Source of the DNA: Mactromeris polynyma | Taxonomy: Eukaryota > Mollusca > Bivalvia > Venerida > Mactridae | NCBI GenBank assembly: GCA_032209605.1 | Contig: JASFXZ010000033.1 | Location: 3,031,001 to 3,095,000, forward strand | Direction of reading: 5' to 3' | DNA length: 64,000 bases | Shown here: piece by piece, positions 1-13,200 of the stretch | Layout: each line of letters starts with the position of its first letter | How positions within the stretch are numbered: position 1 is the first letter of the stretch | Notes under the pieces: generated by a model | What the model saw: only the letters and a program-made list of their open reading frames with translations | Told to the model about the DNA's origin: nothing | Databases searched by the model: none | Made by a program: the position numbers and the translations under genes

Positions 1-260
1 CGTGTCGTGTATTTTGTTGTAAGCTGACACAAAACGCACGTATGATTTTCGGCGTAGCCGTACTAACATGACTTTGCTATTTGCATATCAGTGTTGTGAA
101 ATCCAATCAAATCTTACTCAACCAACTTCTTTTCAACCGAACAATGATTGTAGCCTTGACGCGGATTGTTTAAGCTTTGGATAGGGGATAATTAACCTTA
201 CCAACATCGACTGAATTGCGGTGAATTTATCGAAATCCAATTTGGATATTGAATGACCAG
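1..260 (+). repeat. Dispersed repeat family E, copy 1
   Basis: The stretch with GTACTAACATGACTTTGC and the end GCGGTGAATTTATCGAAATC recurs in inverted orientation at 38700-38905. Its first 45 bases recur at about 4490-4535 and a middle part at 24415-24480. No coding potential is seen. It looks like an old non-autonomous element cut by the window edge. The class is unknown. Confidence 0.55.
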
Positions 261-820
261 CACTCGTAACATTTCGGCAATTTCTTACGTTGCACAACAA
301 ATCTTAACCTTCAAATTGCGTCGACTATCTTTTTCAAGATATGTTTTCTGCGAAGTATGTAAGAGACTTAGAGAAAACAATCCGCTGAGTTCTCTGAGTA
401 TAATTTCAAACACTACCAAGACTTTTTTCCTAACATATGATATATTATTTGGAAATATCACCAAGTCATCTATCTAAGGGAAAGTTCTAATATTTGTCTG
501 GTTAGCATTTTCTACTGGTAGCAACGAGTTGATAATTTACGATATTGTCGCCCTTTCTTCTTTTATCGTTTTTTGTTATTACCCTCTTAATGAATGCAGT
601 TATGTCTTTTATTAGATGATCTGATTCAAAACATTTTGAAGGGAAACAGCCAATATTAGAACAAACAAACTTGTTTTGAACGGCAGCACATGATATAATA
701 TCATAACAAGAGGTATCAATACAGAACATACAATGTACTAACCCATGCTGCGATATTGTAGAACGGTAGATAGACTGATTTAATAAATGTTAATTTTACA
801 TGTATGTTTATTTAAAAGAG
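261..820. other. Non-coding stretch, no feature recognised
   Basis: Only short chance ORFs (up to 75 codons) with no recognisable protein similarity, no plausible exon pair and no tandem repeat. Confidence 0.5.
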
Positions 821-821
821 A

Positions 822-1110
822 AGGAATAAGTTGCTACAGGGAACGCTACATACGTAAGACAGTACCTCCCCACACAGATCTCCGGGAAAACAACAATCAT
901 AACACAAGGCACTTGAGGAGGTTAAAGGGTACATACGTAATGGAACAGAGGGGCAAGGAATGGCCGACCATAAGGAATAACTAGGAGAATCAAAGAGGGC
1001 AATCAGTGGGGTTGGGGATTAATGTATGGAAAATATCACAGGGCAAGTTTAGACAGCTGGAAACAATAGGCAGAAACTGGGCAGAAAATAACATGAACAC
1101 TTTAAAAAGA
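822..1110 (+). repeat. Dispersed repeat family A, copy 1
   Basis: Starts with the conserved core TTGCTACAGGGAACGC, followed by CACACAGA and CGGGAAAACAACAAT. The 3' half (AAGGAATGGCCGACCA to AAAATAACATGAACAC) aligns with 2070-2215. At least six copies share the core in this window, in both orientations. No reading frame is conserved between copies, so this is probably a SINE- or MITE-like element. Confidence 0.7.
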
Positions 1111-1956
1111 ATTACGAAATTAAAAAATCGCAAAATGGTCGATGTCGGTAAAATCCGGTTTATTACAAACGCACTAAACAATCAAAACCGCAGAATATTT
1201 TAGGATGAGTAAAAGTGTCGATTTATTCCACCACTTGTCAACCAAAAGTGTTCATATAACTTACAATATAACTCTACGAACGATGAAACGCTTTATTTGA
1301 AAAGCATTTTTGTATATTTGCTGTTTTTTAATTAAATTATGGAATAATTTCTGTTGCTGCAAATAAAACACATTCGGAGATAGTATTTGTTTCCTGTCGA
1401 AATATATCCTAGAAGAACGGTCAACCACTAATATTTCGGTAAACTATTGAGACCGACAAGGTTTTAGATACATTTTGCGACTTGTTTAGTAATAAAATGT
1501 CGATACCATTAATAAACGTCTCTGGTGTACAATAACCGGTGAAGAAGGTAAAAAATGGAAACAATATTACATTTTACCCACAGTTAGGAAGACAGTGTGT
1601 CTATATATAGGAGAAGCAGTCCCCTCTGTCGCACTTTGCGATAATAACGTTGAAGAAGAATATCATTATTCTGTTACCACAATTCTAAGTCATTTAATTT
1701 CCCAAATACGTCTAGAAATTAATTCCGAAAGAAAAAAAGATAAAAAAACAAGCGACAAGATAAATTTCCTTATACACGTTTCAAAACGACTTATGGGAAA
1801 TCGTGACGATGTTAAACGTTGTTTTAGATTTTAGACTTAATATCCGACTTAAAACTACATCAGTTGGAAAGAAGAAATACATTTGATGGAAAACAATACA
1901 CGTTAATGCAGTTTTCAGGAAACATTTTAGTCTTTTTGTGGCAATTTCTTGAAAGA
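1111..1956. other. Non-coding stretch between two family A copies
   Basis: No exon, RNA gene or tandem repeat is supported. The 79-codon ORF at 1595-1834 starts on a non-ATG codon and its protein is not recognisable. Confidence 0.5.
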
Positions 1957-2300
1957 GATAATAAGTTGCTACAGGGAACGCCATATACATATACAATGCC
2001 TCCCCACACAGACCTACCGAAACACATCAGGTATTAGAGGATGTTTAATGGCAAATATGCAAGGGAAACAGGAATGGCTTGGTCGACCACAATGGACAAC
2101 TAAGGAGAATTAATGAGGACTAACATGGGGGGATTTAATGGCTGGAATATATTACAGGACAAGTCAAGCCAGCTGGCAACAATATCCGAAAGGGAAAAAA
2201 ATAACATGAACGCTATTTCAAGTGAAAAAAATGCACATGGGGAAAGGAAATTTAAACAGTATTTTATGCAAGTTTCGCTTAGCAAATGTCAAAAAACGCC
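1957..2300 (+). repeat. Dispersed repeat family A, copy 2 (longest)
   Basis: Carries the core TTGCTACAGGGAACGCCA and extends through AATAACATGAACGC to GCAAGTTTCGCTTAGCAAA. It is the most complete copy, about 340 bp, and sits 1.1 kb from copy 1 in the same orientation. Confidence 0.7.
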
Positions 2301-4480
2301 ATGCGTTTTTGAACTAGACTATCAACAAATGAATGTGGAAGAATAGAGACATCAATATGACAAAACCGATTCAAGATACATGCAGAAATTTGACTTTTAA
2401 CTTCATACATCCAGTTTTACATACTGTAGAAGCTTTAGCATACGTCCAAATGTCACGGTAAGGATTTTTCTCACCCTGTATTAGCTATACCACACACTCT
2501 CGATGACTACTTCCTCGTGTTAATATGCAGCTCATATAGTAGTAACTGTGAAAGTCGTGGCGCAAACTCGCGGAATATGGCATCAAGCCCTTGACATTCT
2601 GATCAGGATGATGTCAGGCACTACAAACCTCGACAGCTATGCCTCCCTTGGGCTTATCATTTATCACTTTGGAAACTATTGATGTACGCGTATTGCTTAA
2701 AAGACAACGAGTTTGATTACTAATGCAAAACCATAGTTACCAATATTTATAAGGAAGACCCATGGGGCTTTGACAAATTATTTGTATCTTCTTCGCTGCA
2801 TTCATAATTGTTTTCAAACCAAAATGTGCATTCAAGGATTGAAAATATTTTCCTTATACCCAAGTTGTATTTATATCAGTGTTCGTTTAAGCACGTTTTT
2901 CTGAAGATAGTTAAGTACAAGTGAGGCTATTCCATACTGTAAATGTTTTATTTATAAATATGTTAACAATGAAATAAATTTATAAACACCCTACCCCCGG
3001 TGTGATAACTCATTTATCACACAGACGCGGGTGTTCATCCCGAACCAATAAAACTGATATTGCACGATCGTAAGTTAAGTTATCACAGAGTTTAATCATT
3101 TGTCTTACTTATAGAAATTGCATTTACAAATACGAAGAACATTGCATTTACAAATACATTCATACATTACATTCGCTATTTTACTGACAAGGAAATGCCA
3201 ACATGGAAACAATTTATAATAATAAATATAAAGATGCCAAAAGACATAGAATAAGTTTGCTATACTACTGCGAACGCAATTAAGGATATCTCTTGAGGAG
3301 TCTTTTCATAATTTACGAAAGATAAATCTGCAATGAGTTTCTACGAAATGTAAAATATCCTTACGTTAAGTGAAGAAAATATTTGTTCATGACAAACAAT
3401 TCCGGTTATTTGCATCATTTTAAGATAAACGACTGACTTTTTTGTGAAATCTTATCCGCATGTATTTTTTACACGTCAGTGTTTTTCGCGTTCAAAGGCT
3501 TAAAATGGCGCGCAATTTTAGCAGAAACAGCAACATTTTGTCTGAAGAAAGCAGATTATAAAATTTTAATGACGTCATATTTGCCACGTCATTTTTTTTA
3601 CTGATCTGGGTCGCGAGAAAAGCTTGTTTCTTTTATCATATCGCCTTTCCCAAGCGCTTCCATTCACGCGAGAAGCTTCGAAAGCTGACGATAAAAATAG
3701 TGAGTGTTGAAGCTTAAATCCAATCACGTTGTACGTCATACTACTGTCTTTGTTTCGTTTTCGGAAAGACAAAAGTGTGTTTACAGTCATTTTTTCCCAA
3801 GCTAATTGGTTATTCTTAATTCAAAAGATGTCTAGACTTAACATTATTTAAAACTTGGACAATATGTGCTTATTTAACCATTCTTTTTTATAACCGATGC
3901 ATGTATTGATGTTTAAAATATTTAATCCCTAGTCTCAGGAATATACTACGTGTACATTCATCATATATACATTGATATTTGTTCCGTTGATATTAGTAAA
4001 TAATGTTTGTTTTGTTTTGTTAAAACTGTATATACTGTTCTGCTCTCCAACTAGGAGGAAATAAACGAAATAATAATGCTGGCTTTCAATGTCTTTAAAA
4101 CACGGTTTGCTTGTTTTGTTGGTGTTATTTTCGTTGTGTATATGATCAGATTATATGAGCAGATTTGCTAGCTTGTAAAAAATAATCATGAATCTAAAAA
4201 CTCTTTAATGTGGACACCAATCTTGTCAACATGCTGCTCCCACTCTCCAATCATCATGTGCATAACGAGTATCTTCTTAACGCCGTGATAGATATCGATA
4301 TAAAACCATTTAACAATGAAAAATAATTAGAAAGTAATACCGATTTTAAAGATGGTAGGTCGATAAAAAAGATTAAAGAATACAAATTTGACTAATTAAA
4401 TGACATATGCTTTGATTTCATCTGTCCATTATCTGGTTGATCACAAGAATCTGTTAGTTATAATGCGAATGAATGACGTA
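2301..4480. other. Non-coding stretch
   Basis: Unique-looking AT-rich DNA. A TGACGTCAT word at about 3571 with CACGTCAT nearby resembles the CRE-bearing MITEs at 7251 and 17932 but lacks their full arms. No exons were found. Confidence 0.45.
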
Positions 4481-4537
4481 GTTTCCATCCGTGTCGTGAA
4501 TTTTAGTGTTAGCTGACACAAAACGCACGTATGTACG

Positions 4538-4680
4538 AACGTTGCTACAGGGAACGCCATATACACAAGACAATGCCTCTCCACAAAGACCTATCGGTAA
4601 AACATCAGGTATTTTAGAAGGTGCGTGCAAATACGTAAGGGAAGTTTCGCATAGAAAATGTCAAAATTAGAAATAACATT
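4538..4680 (+). repeat. Dispersed repeat family A, copy 3 (internally deleted)
   Basis: The core GTTGCTACAGGGAACGCCAT and CATCAGGTATT are followed almost directly by AAGTTTCGCATAGAAAATG. In copy 2 that 3' end lies about 300 bp from the core, so about 200 bp of the interior is missing here. The 45 bases upstream (4490-4535) match the start of family E. Confidence 0.65.
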
Positions 4681-4699
4681 TTCCTGAACTATTTTGGCA

Positions 4700-6240
4700 T
4701 TTTTATTCTATTCCTAGCGGCTATTATTATTAGTTATGCTATTATCAATTTTCTAAATACCTAGTGTAAACTGTGGACTTTATCATTTTAATTATGTTTC
4801 TTGTTCCTTATGAAATGTATATGCCTTAGAAATGTTCTGTTCTTACGTGTTTTGTTATGTGGAATTTGTTATCTTTTCGCCTCTCTGCTTACGACAATTC
4901 CAAGAATTCAAACATATTTGCTCTAACGTAATAATATTGTTTAATAAACACTTTTCTCAAATCATAACGTTATGGACCAGGGTATTTTTAACATCGCAGA
5001 GTAACATTATTAAACAACGCGGGTTCAAATGGCGTAGATTGGTTTCCCGTGCTACCAATTGTAAACACACAATTTAATGAAATGCACCATCTGAGATCAT
5101 GAAACATTGACATTTACAAATAAAATGTAATTCATCATCTATATCATTTAAATTACATCACTTACAAAGGTGTAACAGTTAGTTACAGTGTGACACGCCC
5201 ATTTGCTGCTATATGTATGCACAAGGATGATTATAAATGAAGTTCCTCGCGTTGGAGGAAATGGACAAACCAGAACTGACGTGACAAGCTGAATAATATA
5301 TGTTATATTTCCCACTTCCATCAATTGTTGAGTATAACACGCCGAAATCAGCTTAGTCCTCGATAGAGTCCAAAAATGGCAACTTTATTGCGACACTGAC
5401 AAAAACATCGTCTCGGGGGAAACATCAGGCTATTCCGCTATTATTTTCCAAGGGAAAATAAAACATCATTGAAGTGTGTATGACATACATTTGTCTTTAA
5501 ATGGAAATGTAATGTAATAAAGATATAATATCAACATATGTCGGCTATTACTTGTTTTATCTTTACTAGAGACAGATAGGGTAGTATATAGAGAGTGCAG
5601 CAATATCTGGCCTGCCCGCACCAGTAGATTCTTAGGTTAAGAATTGAAATAAAATAGAGCAGATGGGCACAATGTAATCATTATGTTGATATAAAAACAT
5701 CATAAATTTATTATCTTATAAACTACATCATAATTTATCTGCGTAACCGTCCGCCTTGTATGACAATTTCATACAACTTTTGAATGTTGTTTTTAGCATC
5801 ACACTTTATATACCAAAACGAAAAGTATTGGGAGCAGTGACCGAGATTTAAGATTATTATCGTTTTTATACAAATCAACATCTCTTGGTCTGATGATCAG
5901 AATATCTCTGACAAAGCTATAATTTTGTCAGCACATTGTTGAGTCAATATTGATATCACCATGAACCCTTCGAACAATACTTGTCTCTTCATTACGATTG
6001 CTATCAAGCATCTTAATGTGGGAATTAATGAAAAGCCATACTCATAAGTTGATGATCGTTTACCTGATAAATTTAATTAAAACATTGGAAATGGACCAAA
6101 TTGAATTAATTTGTGCCATTCTATCTATTTTGCTATCTCGTTAATTCTGGACTATGGGAGTACACGGTGACATTACGTATGTTAAACTTTTTATATTGCG
6201 GAATAACTTATTCCTGAAAAGGGAAATATTGTCGTCTGGG
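4700..6240. other. Non-coding stretch
   Basis: AT-rich sequence without plausible splice-bounded exons or tandem repeats. The 81-codon ORF at 4832-5077 has no recognisable domain. Confidence 0.45.
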
Positions 6241-6249
6241 AGTATCGAA

Positions 6250-6360
6250 GAATACTGGCTCAGGGGTATAGCACCGGACTCATGGCCAGGAGATCGTAAT
6301 TTCAAATCCAGTCATGAGGGAAAGTAAAGGCTTCCGTGTGCAACGAAACCTTAATTAGGT
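6250..6360 (+). repeat. tRNA-derived SINE-like element
   Basis: Contains an A-box-like GGCTCAGGGGTATAGC and, about 40 bp on, a B-box-like TTTCAAATCC, spaced as in a tRNA-related pol III promoter. A CAT triplet lies where the anticodon would be. The flanking stems do not close into a clean cloverleaf, so it is probably a SINE head or decayed tRNA copy, not a functional tRNA gene. Confidence 0.45.
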
Positions 6361-7250
6361 ACGAATATGACATGGTATATAGTAACTCAAGAAACAGTCA
6401 CACCAAGAGTGATAATTGTATGTTGTAAGGACTTGTTACATAATCGTTGTCAAATATATAATGTACTTTATATAAGTACATTATAAAACACCATCACGTT
6501 GTGTTTAAACGTGATTCAGAGCGCAGTCCTTGTTCTGACTATGTTCGTATCGAGTTTCTTGTAATTTACGGTCTGTCGAAAGTATATCACAATGTAACCT
6601 TGGGCATGTATGCACTCAGTTACCTTTTCCTTACCTCGTAATTCCAAAATAAACTTTGGTATTAATACCTTTAAGTGTTTGTTCAATCACATGTCTTTTA
6701 GCAGATTTATATCAAACGTTGTCATATTTAATACATCCAAGCAATATTTCATACTAAACTAGCAGCATACTCGTTTTTACATACAAAAGTTCTACTTACT
6801 TTCACAAGATATATAAGAAAAGACTATAAAGACGTGTTATTCCTATATGCAACCTGTAAATGCTTTAATAGCTTTTAATCATAATGAGTAACGGAGGTGA
6901 CACTTTTATAGATGAAGAATACATAATTTCACATCAGCGCTGTATATTCGAGTATTTTCGTCGGAATAGTTATGAAAACGTCCATATTTTCGCCAGTGCA
7001 TAGAAATGAGTACTTAAAAATAACCACGATGGCTTATCATTGACCTAACGTCTGACACTTGACTAAACCTGACATTTGACTATAATAAACAATTCACCTT
7101 ATATTCGTTTATTTAATGTTTTGCCTGATGGTGTCCAAGGCATTATAATATAAAATTAACATATTTAAATTACTATTAATAAAACAAATACCAATGGATT
7201 TAATTATTACGGCTTTGTCAGTTTCATCAACATTTGAGCGACACTATAAT
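6361..7250. other. Non-coding stretch
   Basis: No exon, repeat array or RNA gene is supported. Two inverted GTACATTATA-like words around 6460-6485 form a short hairpin only. Confidence 0.45.
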
Positions 7251-7427
7251 TATGATTTCCAACGACGTCATTTCCAGAAAACGTCACATGTGACGTCATC
7301 ATTGCAATATGAAAACGAAGTGATCATATGAAGTAAATATTGTTTCCTGCTTGCAAATGATGACGTCACATGTTGCGTCTTCTTGAAATGACGTCACTTA
7401 CAGAAGATGTGGTAACTCCCAAAGCAG
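7251..7427. repeat. CRE-bearing MITE, copy 1
   Basis: Inverted-repeat element with ATTTCCAAC and GACGTCATTT at the left and TGACGTCACTTACAGAAG at the right, plus internal CACATGTGACGTCATCAT. A second copy with better preserved arms lies at 17932-18143. The palindromic TGACGTCA words belong to the element in both copies, so they are not good evidence for local CREB regulation. Confidence 0.7.
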
Positions 7428-7825
7428 CGCAATATTATTTAAAATAACAATAATGAAAAAAATATCGATGGCGACAGTTATACCCATAGTAGTTTCCTTT
7501 CCACGCACCATATATACTAAGAAGGGTAACTGATGTGTTAAGAATAAACGCACAACTGTAGATGTAAACAAACGGAATATTTCGTGCCGATGTAAACAAA
7601 GAACGTTTAGCCATACAGTACAAAACTAAAAACCCCTACCTACCTACACACTGTTAAAACAATCGCAGGTCTATTTCATCCCATAAGAACATGCTGCTAA
7701 ATGGATAATATATCGTAACGTCGTTACGTGATTGTTGTTGCTACACTGTATGTTTAAATCCATAATTAATCAATGAACGACATGGCTATCAGAACATGAA
7801 TGTACATGCATTCATACTTTTCTTA
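7428..7825. other. Non-coding stretch upstream of the 36-bp array
   Basis: Nothing recognisable. Short ORFs only. Confidence 0.4.
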
Positions 7826-7826
7826 T

Positions 7827-8042
7827 ATGTACTGTTATACATGGATGATTGTATGTACTTATATGTACTGTTATACATGGATGATTGTATGTACTTATAT
7901 GTACTGTTATACATGGATGATTGTATGTACGTATATGTACTGTTATACATGGATGATTGTATGTACTTATATGTACTGTTATACATGGATGATTGTATGT
8001 ACTTATATGTACTGTTATACATGGATGATTGTATGTACTTAT
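7827..8042 (+). repeat. 36-bp minisatellite, 6 copies
   Basis: Six near-identical units beginning ATGTACTGTTATACATGG and ending GTATGTACTTAT. Because 36 is divisible by 3, several frames stay open on both strands and give spurious repetitive ORFs. Homogeneity is high: only the unit before 7935 shows an obvious substitution (ACGTAT for ACTTAT). Confidence 0.95.
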
Positions 8043-8149
8043 TTGTGATTGAAGTGTTATGTTATTGAAGTCCATATGAAAAGAATACATGTATAGTGAT
8101 TGTTTATCAATACTGTATGTCTTATTAGTCACCTTCAGTAAATAAAGTT

Positions 8150-8345
8150 ATTCTTATTATTACTATTACTATAAAATAATTGTTAATTCTTATAACTATT
8201 ATTATTATAATTATTATCATTATTAATATTTTAATTTGTATTCTCATTATTATTGTCATTATTAGCGTTATATTATCATCATTATTAGTATTACTATCAA
8301 TATTATTAATATTATTATTATCATTATTATTGTTATTTTTATTAT
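8150..8345. repeat. (ATT)n-like low-complexity tract
   Basis: Nearly pure A/T with interrupted ATT/TTA triplets over about 200 bp. A degenerate microsatellite. Confidence 0.9.
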
Positions 8346-9500
8346 TGAATTAAAGATGTGCACCTGTGACATCAGACGGACACAACAACATTTACTGTAG
8401 TCTCTCTACTGTAACCATATCAACTAGACCGCAAATTTCATTTGTTTTTTTGTGTCCATTTTTGATTTTCAGCCTGCGATATCAGTCATTGTTCACTTCA
8501 ATAAAATGAATATGTACATTTTGCTACGATAACGTAAGCTTTTATAACAATGAAAATGAGTACGTCCTTTGAAGAGTATATTTTGATTCAAATGAGTTTG
8601 TCATATTAAAACTAGTGAAAAAAACCCATGTATATTATTTTACATGGACAATATAATGTTTCCTTACAAATGTGTATTATTTTGATTACGTTCTTTATAG
8701 ACTTCTTTTTCACTTCTTCTTCTGTGAACGTTTTACAACGATTTTATATCGATAGAAATAAAATATAAACAAAATAGTGTTTACTTTTTCTAATTTTCAG
8801 AATACATTTTGTTTGAGGTTCATAAGATCCGTCAGTTAAGTAATAGACATAATTAACTGTTCACAGGAATATTTAATTAAAATGTAAGTCTTCTCTGTGA
8901 AATTATTTTAGCATATATTCCTACTTAAACTGCAAGAATATTCCATGATATCATACAATTTGTACCAGAAAAACAAATAAGTATAAGATAGATATGCTTG
9001 TCGTGAATACTCTTTTGGTATGGCTTCTACGCATGCGCAGTGTACGCGGTGACATGGTTACAGTAATGATGCAATGGCACTTGATGAGCTGTATAAGACC
9101 AGTTGGAAGACTATTTGAAGCCAGTGAACGCGGGAAATATCGGCAAATCCAGTGTAGGTTGCAAAGGGCGTACATGGATATTAGTTAAACTAATAACTTT
9201 CTTCAACGGGGTCGCGATATTTAGTGAAAAGTGCGTTAATAATTTAGAGATATAAAAAATATTGTACAAAATTAGTAGATAAATATGATGTTTGTTAGAA
9301 TTACACTCAGTTAAAAGCGAGTTGGAATAGTGATTAATTTAGTTATATTGCAATAATTAATGTATTCTACTGTTGAGTGTGGAAATTGGTTTAAAAACGA
9401 AACTGGGATAGTTATGTTAAAAAATATTGTTTAATTGTTGTTGGCGTTCAATTTTCGATTACTCGTCTCTGTTGTATATATCATAGGGTGAAAGCAGACG
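8346..9500. other. Non-coding stretch
   Basis: AT-rich DNA with no supported exon. ORFs on both strands at 8951-9188 overlap each other and show no known domain. Confidence 0.4.
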
Positions 9501-9508
9501 AAATGTTA

Positions 9509-9573
9509 GAGAATATCAAATAAAGTAGAGAATATCAAATAAAGTAGAGAATATCAAATAAAGTAGAAAATAT
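9509..9573 (+). repeat. 19-bp tandem repeat, 3.4 copies
   Basis: Unit GAGAATATCAAATAAAGTA repeated three times and then partly. The array is enclosed by an inverted repeat: GGTGAAAGC before it at about 9488 and GCTTTCACC after it at about 9580. This may be the arm pair of a small foldback element. Confidence 0.9.
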
Positions 9574-10003
9574 GTTCGCTTTCACCATTCAATATGCATT
9601 TACAAAAACATTTGCATTTTATGTATTTAGCATGTTATTTTTAATATTTGATTTGATTTCTTTTCGTAACGAAATGTTTTCCAAATAACGAAAAACATAT
9701 ATTTTTCGGAATGACATCCAATTAAAAGTATATTCTTACTATACTATGCACATAATTTATGAGTTAAATTGACTGAACAAAGCTACAAATATTATTCCGA
9801 TTGTTTAAAATGATATTTTTTATGAACTTTTAGGGGCTAATAATTAGTCCTAGAGTTGTTGTTTTTTTTTTATTAGACAAGACAGTTTCAATAAAAAAAA
9901 CTATTATAATTCTATTTTGATGTTACTGCGGCCCCTGGTGAAGACTTTTTGACATAAGGGGCTCATATTTTAATATTTCTATTTTTATTGTTTCAGGAAC
10001 AAA

Positions 10004-10286
10004 ATGGAAAACGTAAAAGGTAATATGGTGTTTGATAATCAACGGGTATATATATGCATATTCGTCTTAACATCAGCTATATTGATGGTGACAGGGGAAA
10101 TAACTCAAGACAGTGGTTACAAAAGTGAGGAACCTACAGAGGATGGGTTAAAGACATTGTGGGATTTGTATATATTGCCTCGGTTAGAACTTGATCTCAA
10201 AATGAAGGTTTCTGATTGGCTACACGAACACGGTGATCAGGACATTTCCATACCCGACAGATTATCATCATACGAATATGACAATG
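10004..10286 (+). CDS. Coding exon 1 of the proposed acidic-protein gene
   Basis: Starts at the first ATG, 7 nt after a consensus acceptor, and ends at AATG|GTAAGA in phase 1. It encodes 94 full codons, including the hydrophobic N-terminal segment. The single long frame here, the leader-like start and the donor support it. A frame-shifted overlapping ORF (10233-10535) is hydrophobic but has no independent support. Confidence 0.6.
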
Positions 10287-13200
10287 GTAAGAGTTATCTT
10301 TCTTGATATATGTTTTTTCACATTATGTTTTTATGGTTTGTCACTATTGACAGAACTACTAAAAGAACTTTTTCGAAAACTGTTTACAATCCCTATAAGA
10401 ATCATTGAGGTCATCTGCACCCTTGTTGGGACCGCATGTTGCTCCCTCCGATTGACGCTCCTAGGCAAGCGTTGTGAAGACTACACATATATCGTTTTCA
10501 TTGAGTCGACGATCGTTCAATATCCAGCTTCCTGACAGATTATCGTGTTAAACAAGCTAAATAGCACCGCGATAGACGATATAGATATTTTCTTGCACGT
10601 TCATAACATCATCATTACTGTCCTGTTTGTTTTGCTTGGCAAACGCATTTTTAATCATTGACCTTCATTGCCAATGACTTTATGAAACATCTCAGACTCA
10701 AAATTTATTTCTAAAAATTAAACAGGATGCATTTTCAGCGTCGAAAAAATAACAGTTGAGGGTTGTTCAATGGGGTATCATTTGATGTAAGCCTGCAGCC
10801 GTTGTCTTATGCACTGCCGAATGTATGTGTGGTAGCAAGAAAATGCTTCTATGATTTCCATTTATTGTTAAACATAATTGTCTGTCCATACAATAGCTAA
10901 ACCAGTTAATCGGGGATCAGTGCCACTGTATAGGTGCTGTAAGATTACCCACGAACAAGTATATGAGCTTTCAGGATCTGTCATTGTCAGTTAAGATAAG
11001 ATAATACACTCGTGCATAAAACTATAACAGCTACTTGGTTGACTTTTCGAAATATCAAAACACAAGTGTGGCCCTTTCTCCGTCAATATAACGGAAAACC
11101 ACAATTAACTCAGTTAAGATAGACGTTAATCCAACACTGGGATTGGTCCCAGTCAAATATCATAAAATCTACCAAACTCTACACATTGAATATTTTGAAC
11201 TTATAAACATGCTGGATGAATACACATGACAGAAACTCACAGTTACACAGACACATTGGCTGCATTCAGTTACGGCTAACAATTGCGAACGTCACGAATT
11301 TGTTTTGTTTGTATCCCTGACCCACCGTATTACATTCACTGCACTAGGATAACCAAATTGCTAATCTTACGAAACGTTAAACGCAAAATCACCTTTACTG
11401 AACGCAGGGCTGAAATAAGTACACATCAAACAAAGGCGCGTGTGTGCATGAGCCGCGGTAATTGGCTCCTACTTTTTACAACCAGTGTTGGCCCTGTATT
11501 GGATAGGGTAATAATTTCATGTGTTCGCAGTTCTTTAAACAGCACAATATAGATAGATAGTTTATTCAGAAATGTTAGGCATACTCGGCCCATAATTTCA
11601 CATGAATAATGCAAATATATATACAAAAATAACGGTCAATGGTCATTTGACATGCAATAGTATGATTGCTTAACATAATATAGATCTTAATATTGTACTT
11701 ATAACATTTCCATTGATACGATATATAGGGTGTGTTTAGCACAAAGTCATGTTGACAAGTGACATAACTAACACAGCTGCAGGTTCTCAGTTTGCAAAGA
11801 AAGAGAAAAGTGTTAACAAATTTGTAACACTATATTATATGGTGTGCAAGCTTTTGGATGGTTATACGGCCGCACATCTTTCAAATAAACCTTGAAATCT
11901 GTAAAACCCTGTATAAGAAATTAGGTATAACTTCATCACGAATGATGTTTTTCATCGACTTCAAACACACATTTGTTCATTTACATAATTATTTCCTAAT
12001 TTTACAAATTTTAAGCCATCACCATCAAGCGGGGTGTCGAGAAAGTAAATGACAGCGTATAAGGGCTGAGCCGATGTTAATGAATGCTTATGTCATCATG
12101 TGGGCGACCATGTGTCTCTCGGAAACCAACTGAGACAATTAACAAAAAAGATATTTATGCGCTTAAAACAATTTTTGTTAGATGTAAAAAGATTATATCC
12201 ATTGCAATTACATTCTTGAAATCGGTGTGAAAGCTTTGTGTATATTACATTTGCTTGATGCACGTTCTGTGTTTCCTCATAAATGTGTATACATTTTGCA
12301 TTCGTTGATGATGTGGCGTTTTTTCTAAATTTCTTATCCTGTAACTTTTGGTCTTAGTTTTGTATCCCCTTCATGCGTATGTTTCATACCTTTCATTTTG
12401 TCTGGATCTAGGGAAGTTCTGATTTATGTATGTGACATTCCCTGGTTTATGTCTTGTCACATTTAACTGAGACACATAAATACTATGATCCTGTTTGAAA
12501 CATTGATCAGACTTTACAGTCTTTGATCAATGTCGTTATAACCGGAATGGTGGTTCTTTAATCAATATCATTATAACCGTTCCTGGACTGTTGCTTCTTT
12601 GATTAATGTCATTATAACGTTCCTGGACTGTTGCTTCTTTGATTAATGACATTATAACCGTTCCTGGACTGTTGCTTCTTTGATTAATGACATTATAACC
12701 GTTCCTGGACTGTTGCTTCTTTGATTAATGACATTATAACCGTTCCTGGACTGTTGCTTCTTTGATCAATGTCATTATAACCGTTCCTGGAATGTTGCTT
12801 CTTTGATTAATGACATTATAACCGTTCCTGGACTGTTGATTCCTTGATCAATGTCATTATAACCTTCCCTGGAATGTTGCTTCTTTGATTAATGTCTAAA
12901 TAACCGTCCCTGGACTGTTGCTTCTTTGATCGATGACATTATAACCGTTACTGGATTGTTGCTTCTATGATCAATGTCATTATAACCGTTCCTGGACTGT
13001 TGCTTCTTTGATCAATGACATTATAATCGTTACTGGACTGTTACTTCTTTGATCAATGTCATTATAATCGTTACTGGACTGTTGCTTCTTTGATCAATGT
13101 CATTATAACCGTTCCTGGACTGATGCTTCTTTGATCAATGACATTATAATCGTTACTGGACTGTTGCTTCTTTGATCAATGTCATTATAACCGTTCCTGG

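Noticed and set aside
6250..6330. Functional tRNA gene
   Set aside because: A- and B-box-like words are present, but acceptor and T stems do not pair properly; a SINE-like remnant is more likely.
7260..7400. CREB-regulated promoter
   Set aside because: The TGACGTCA words recur at the same places in a second copy of a MITE (17932-18143), and no gene start is nearby.
7789..8132. Four overlapping repetitive ORFs on both strands
   Set aside because: By-product of the 36-bp array, whose period is divisible by three; no start context, splice site or domain.
10233..10535. 100-codon hydrophobic ORF overlapping exon 1 in another frame
   Set aside because: Begins inside the proposed exon and runs into the intron. 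Hydrophobicity follows from T-rich DNA; no independent evidence.
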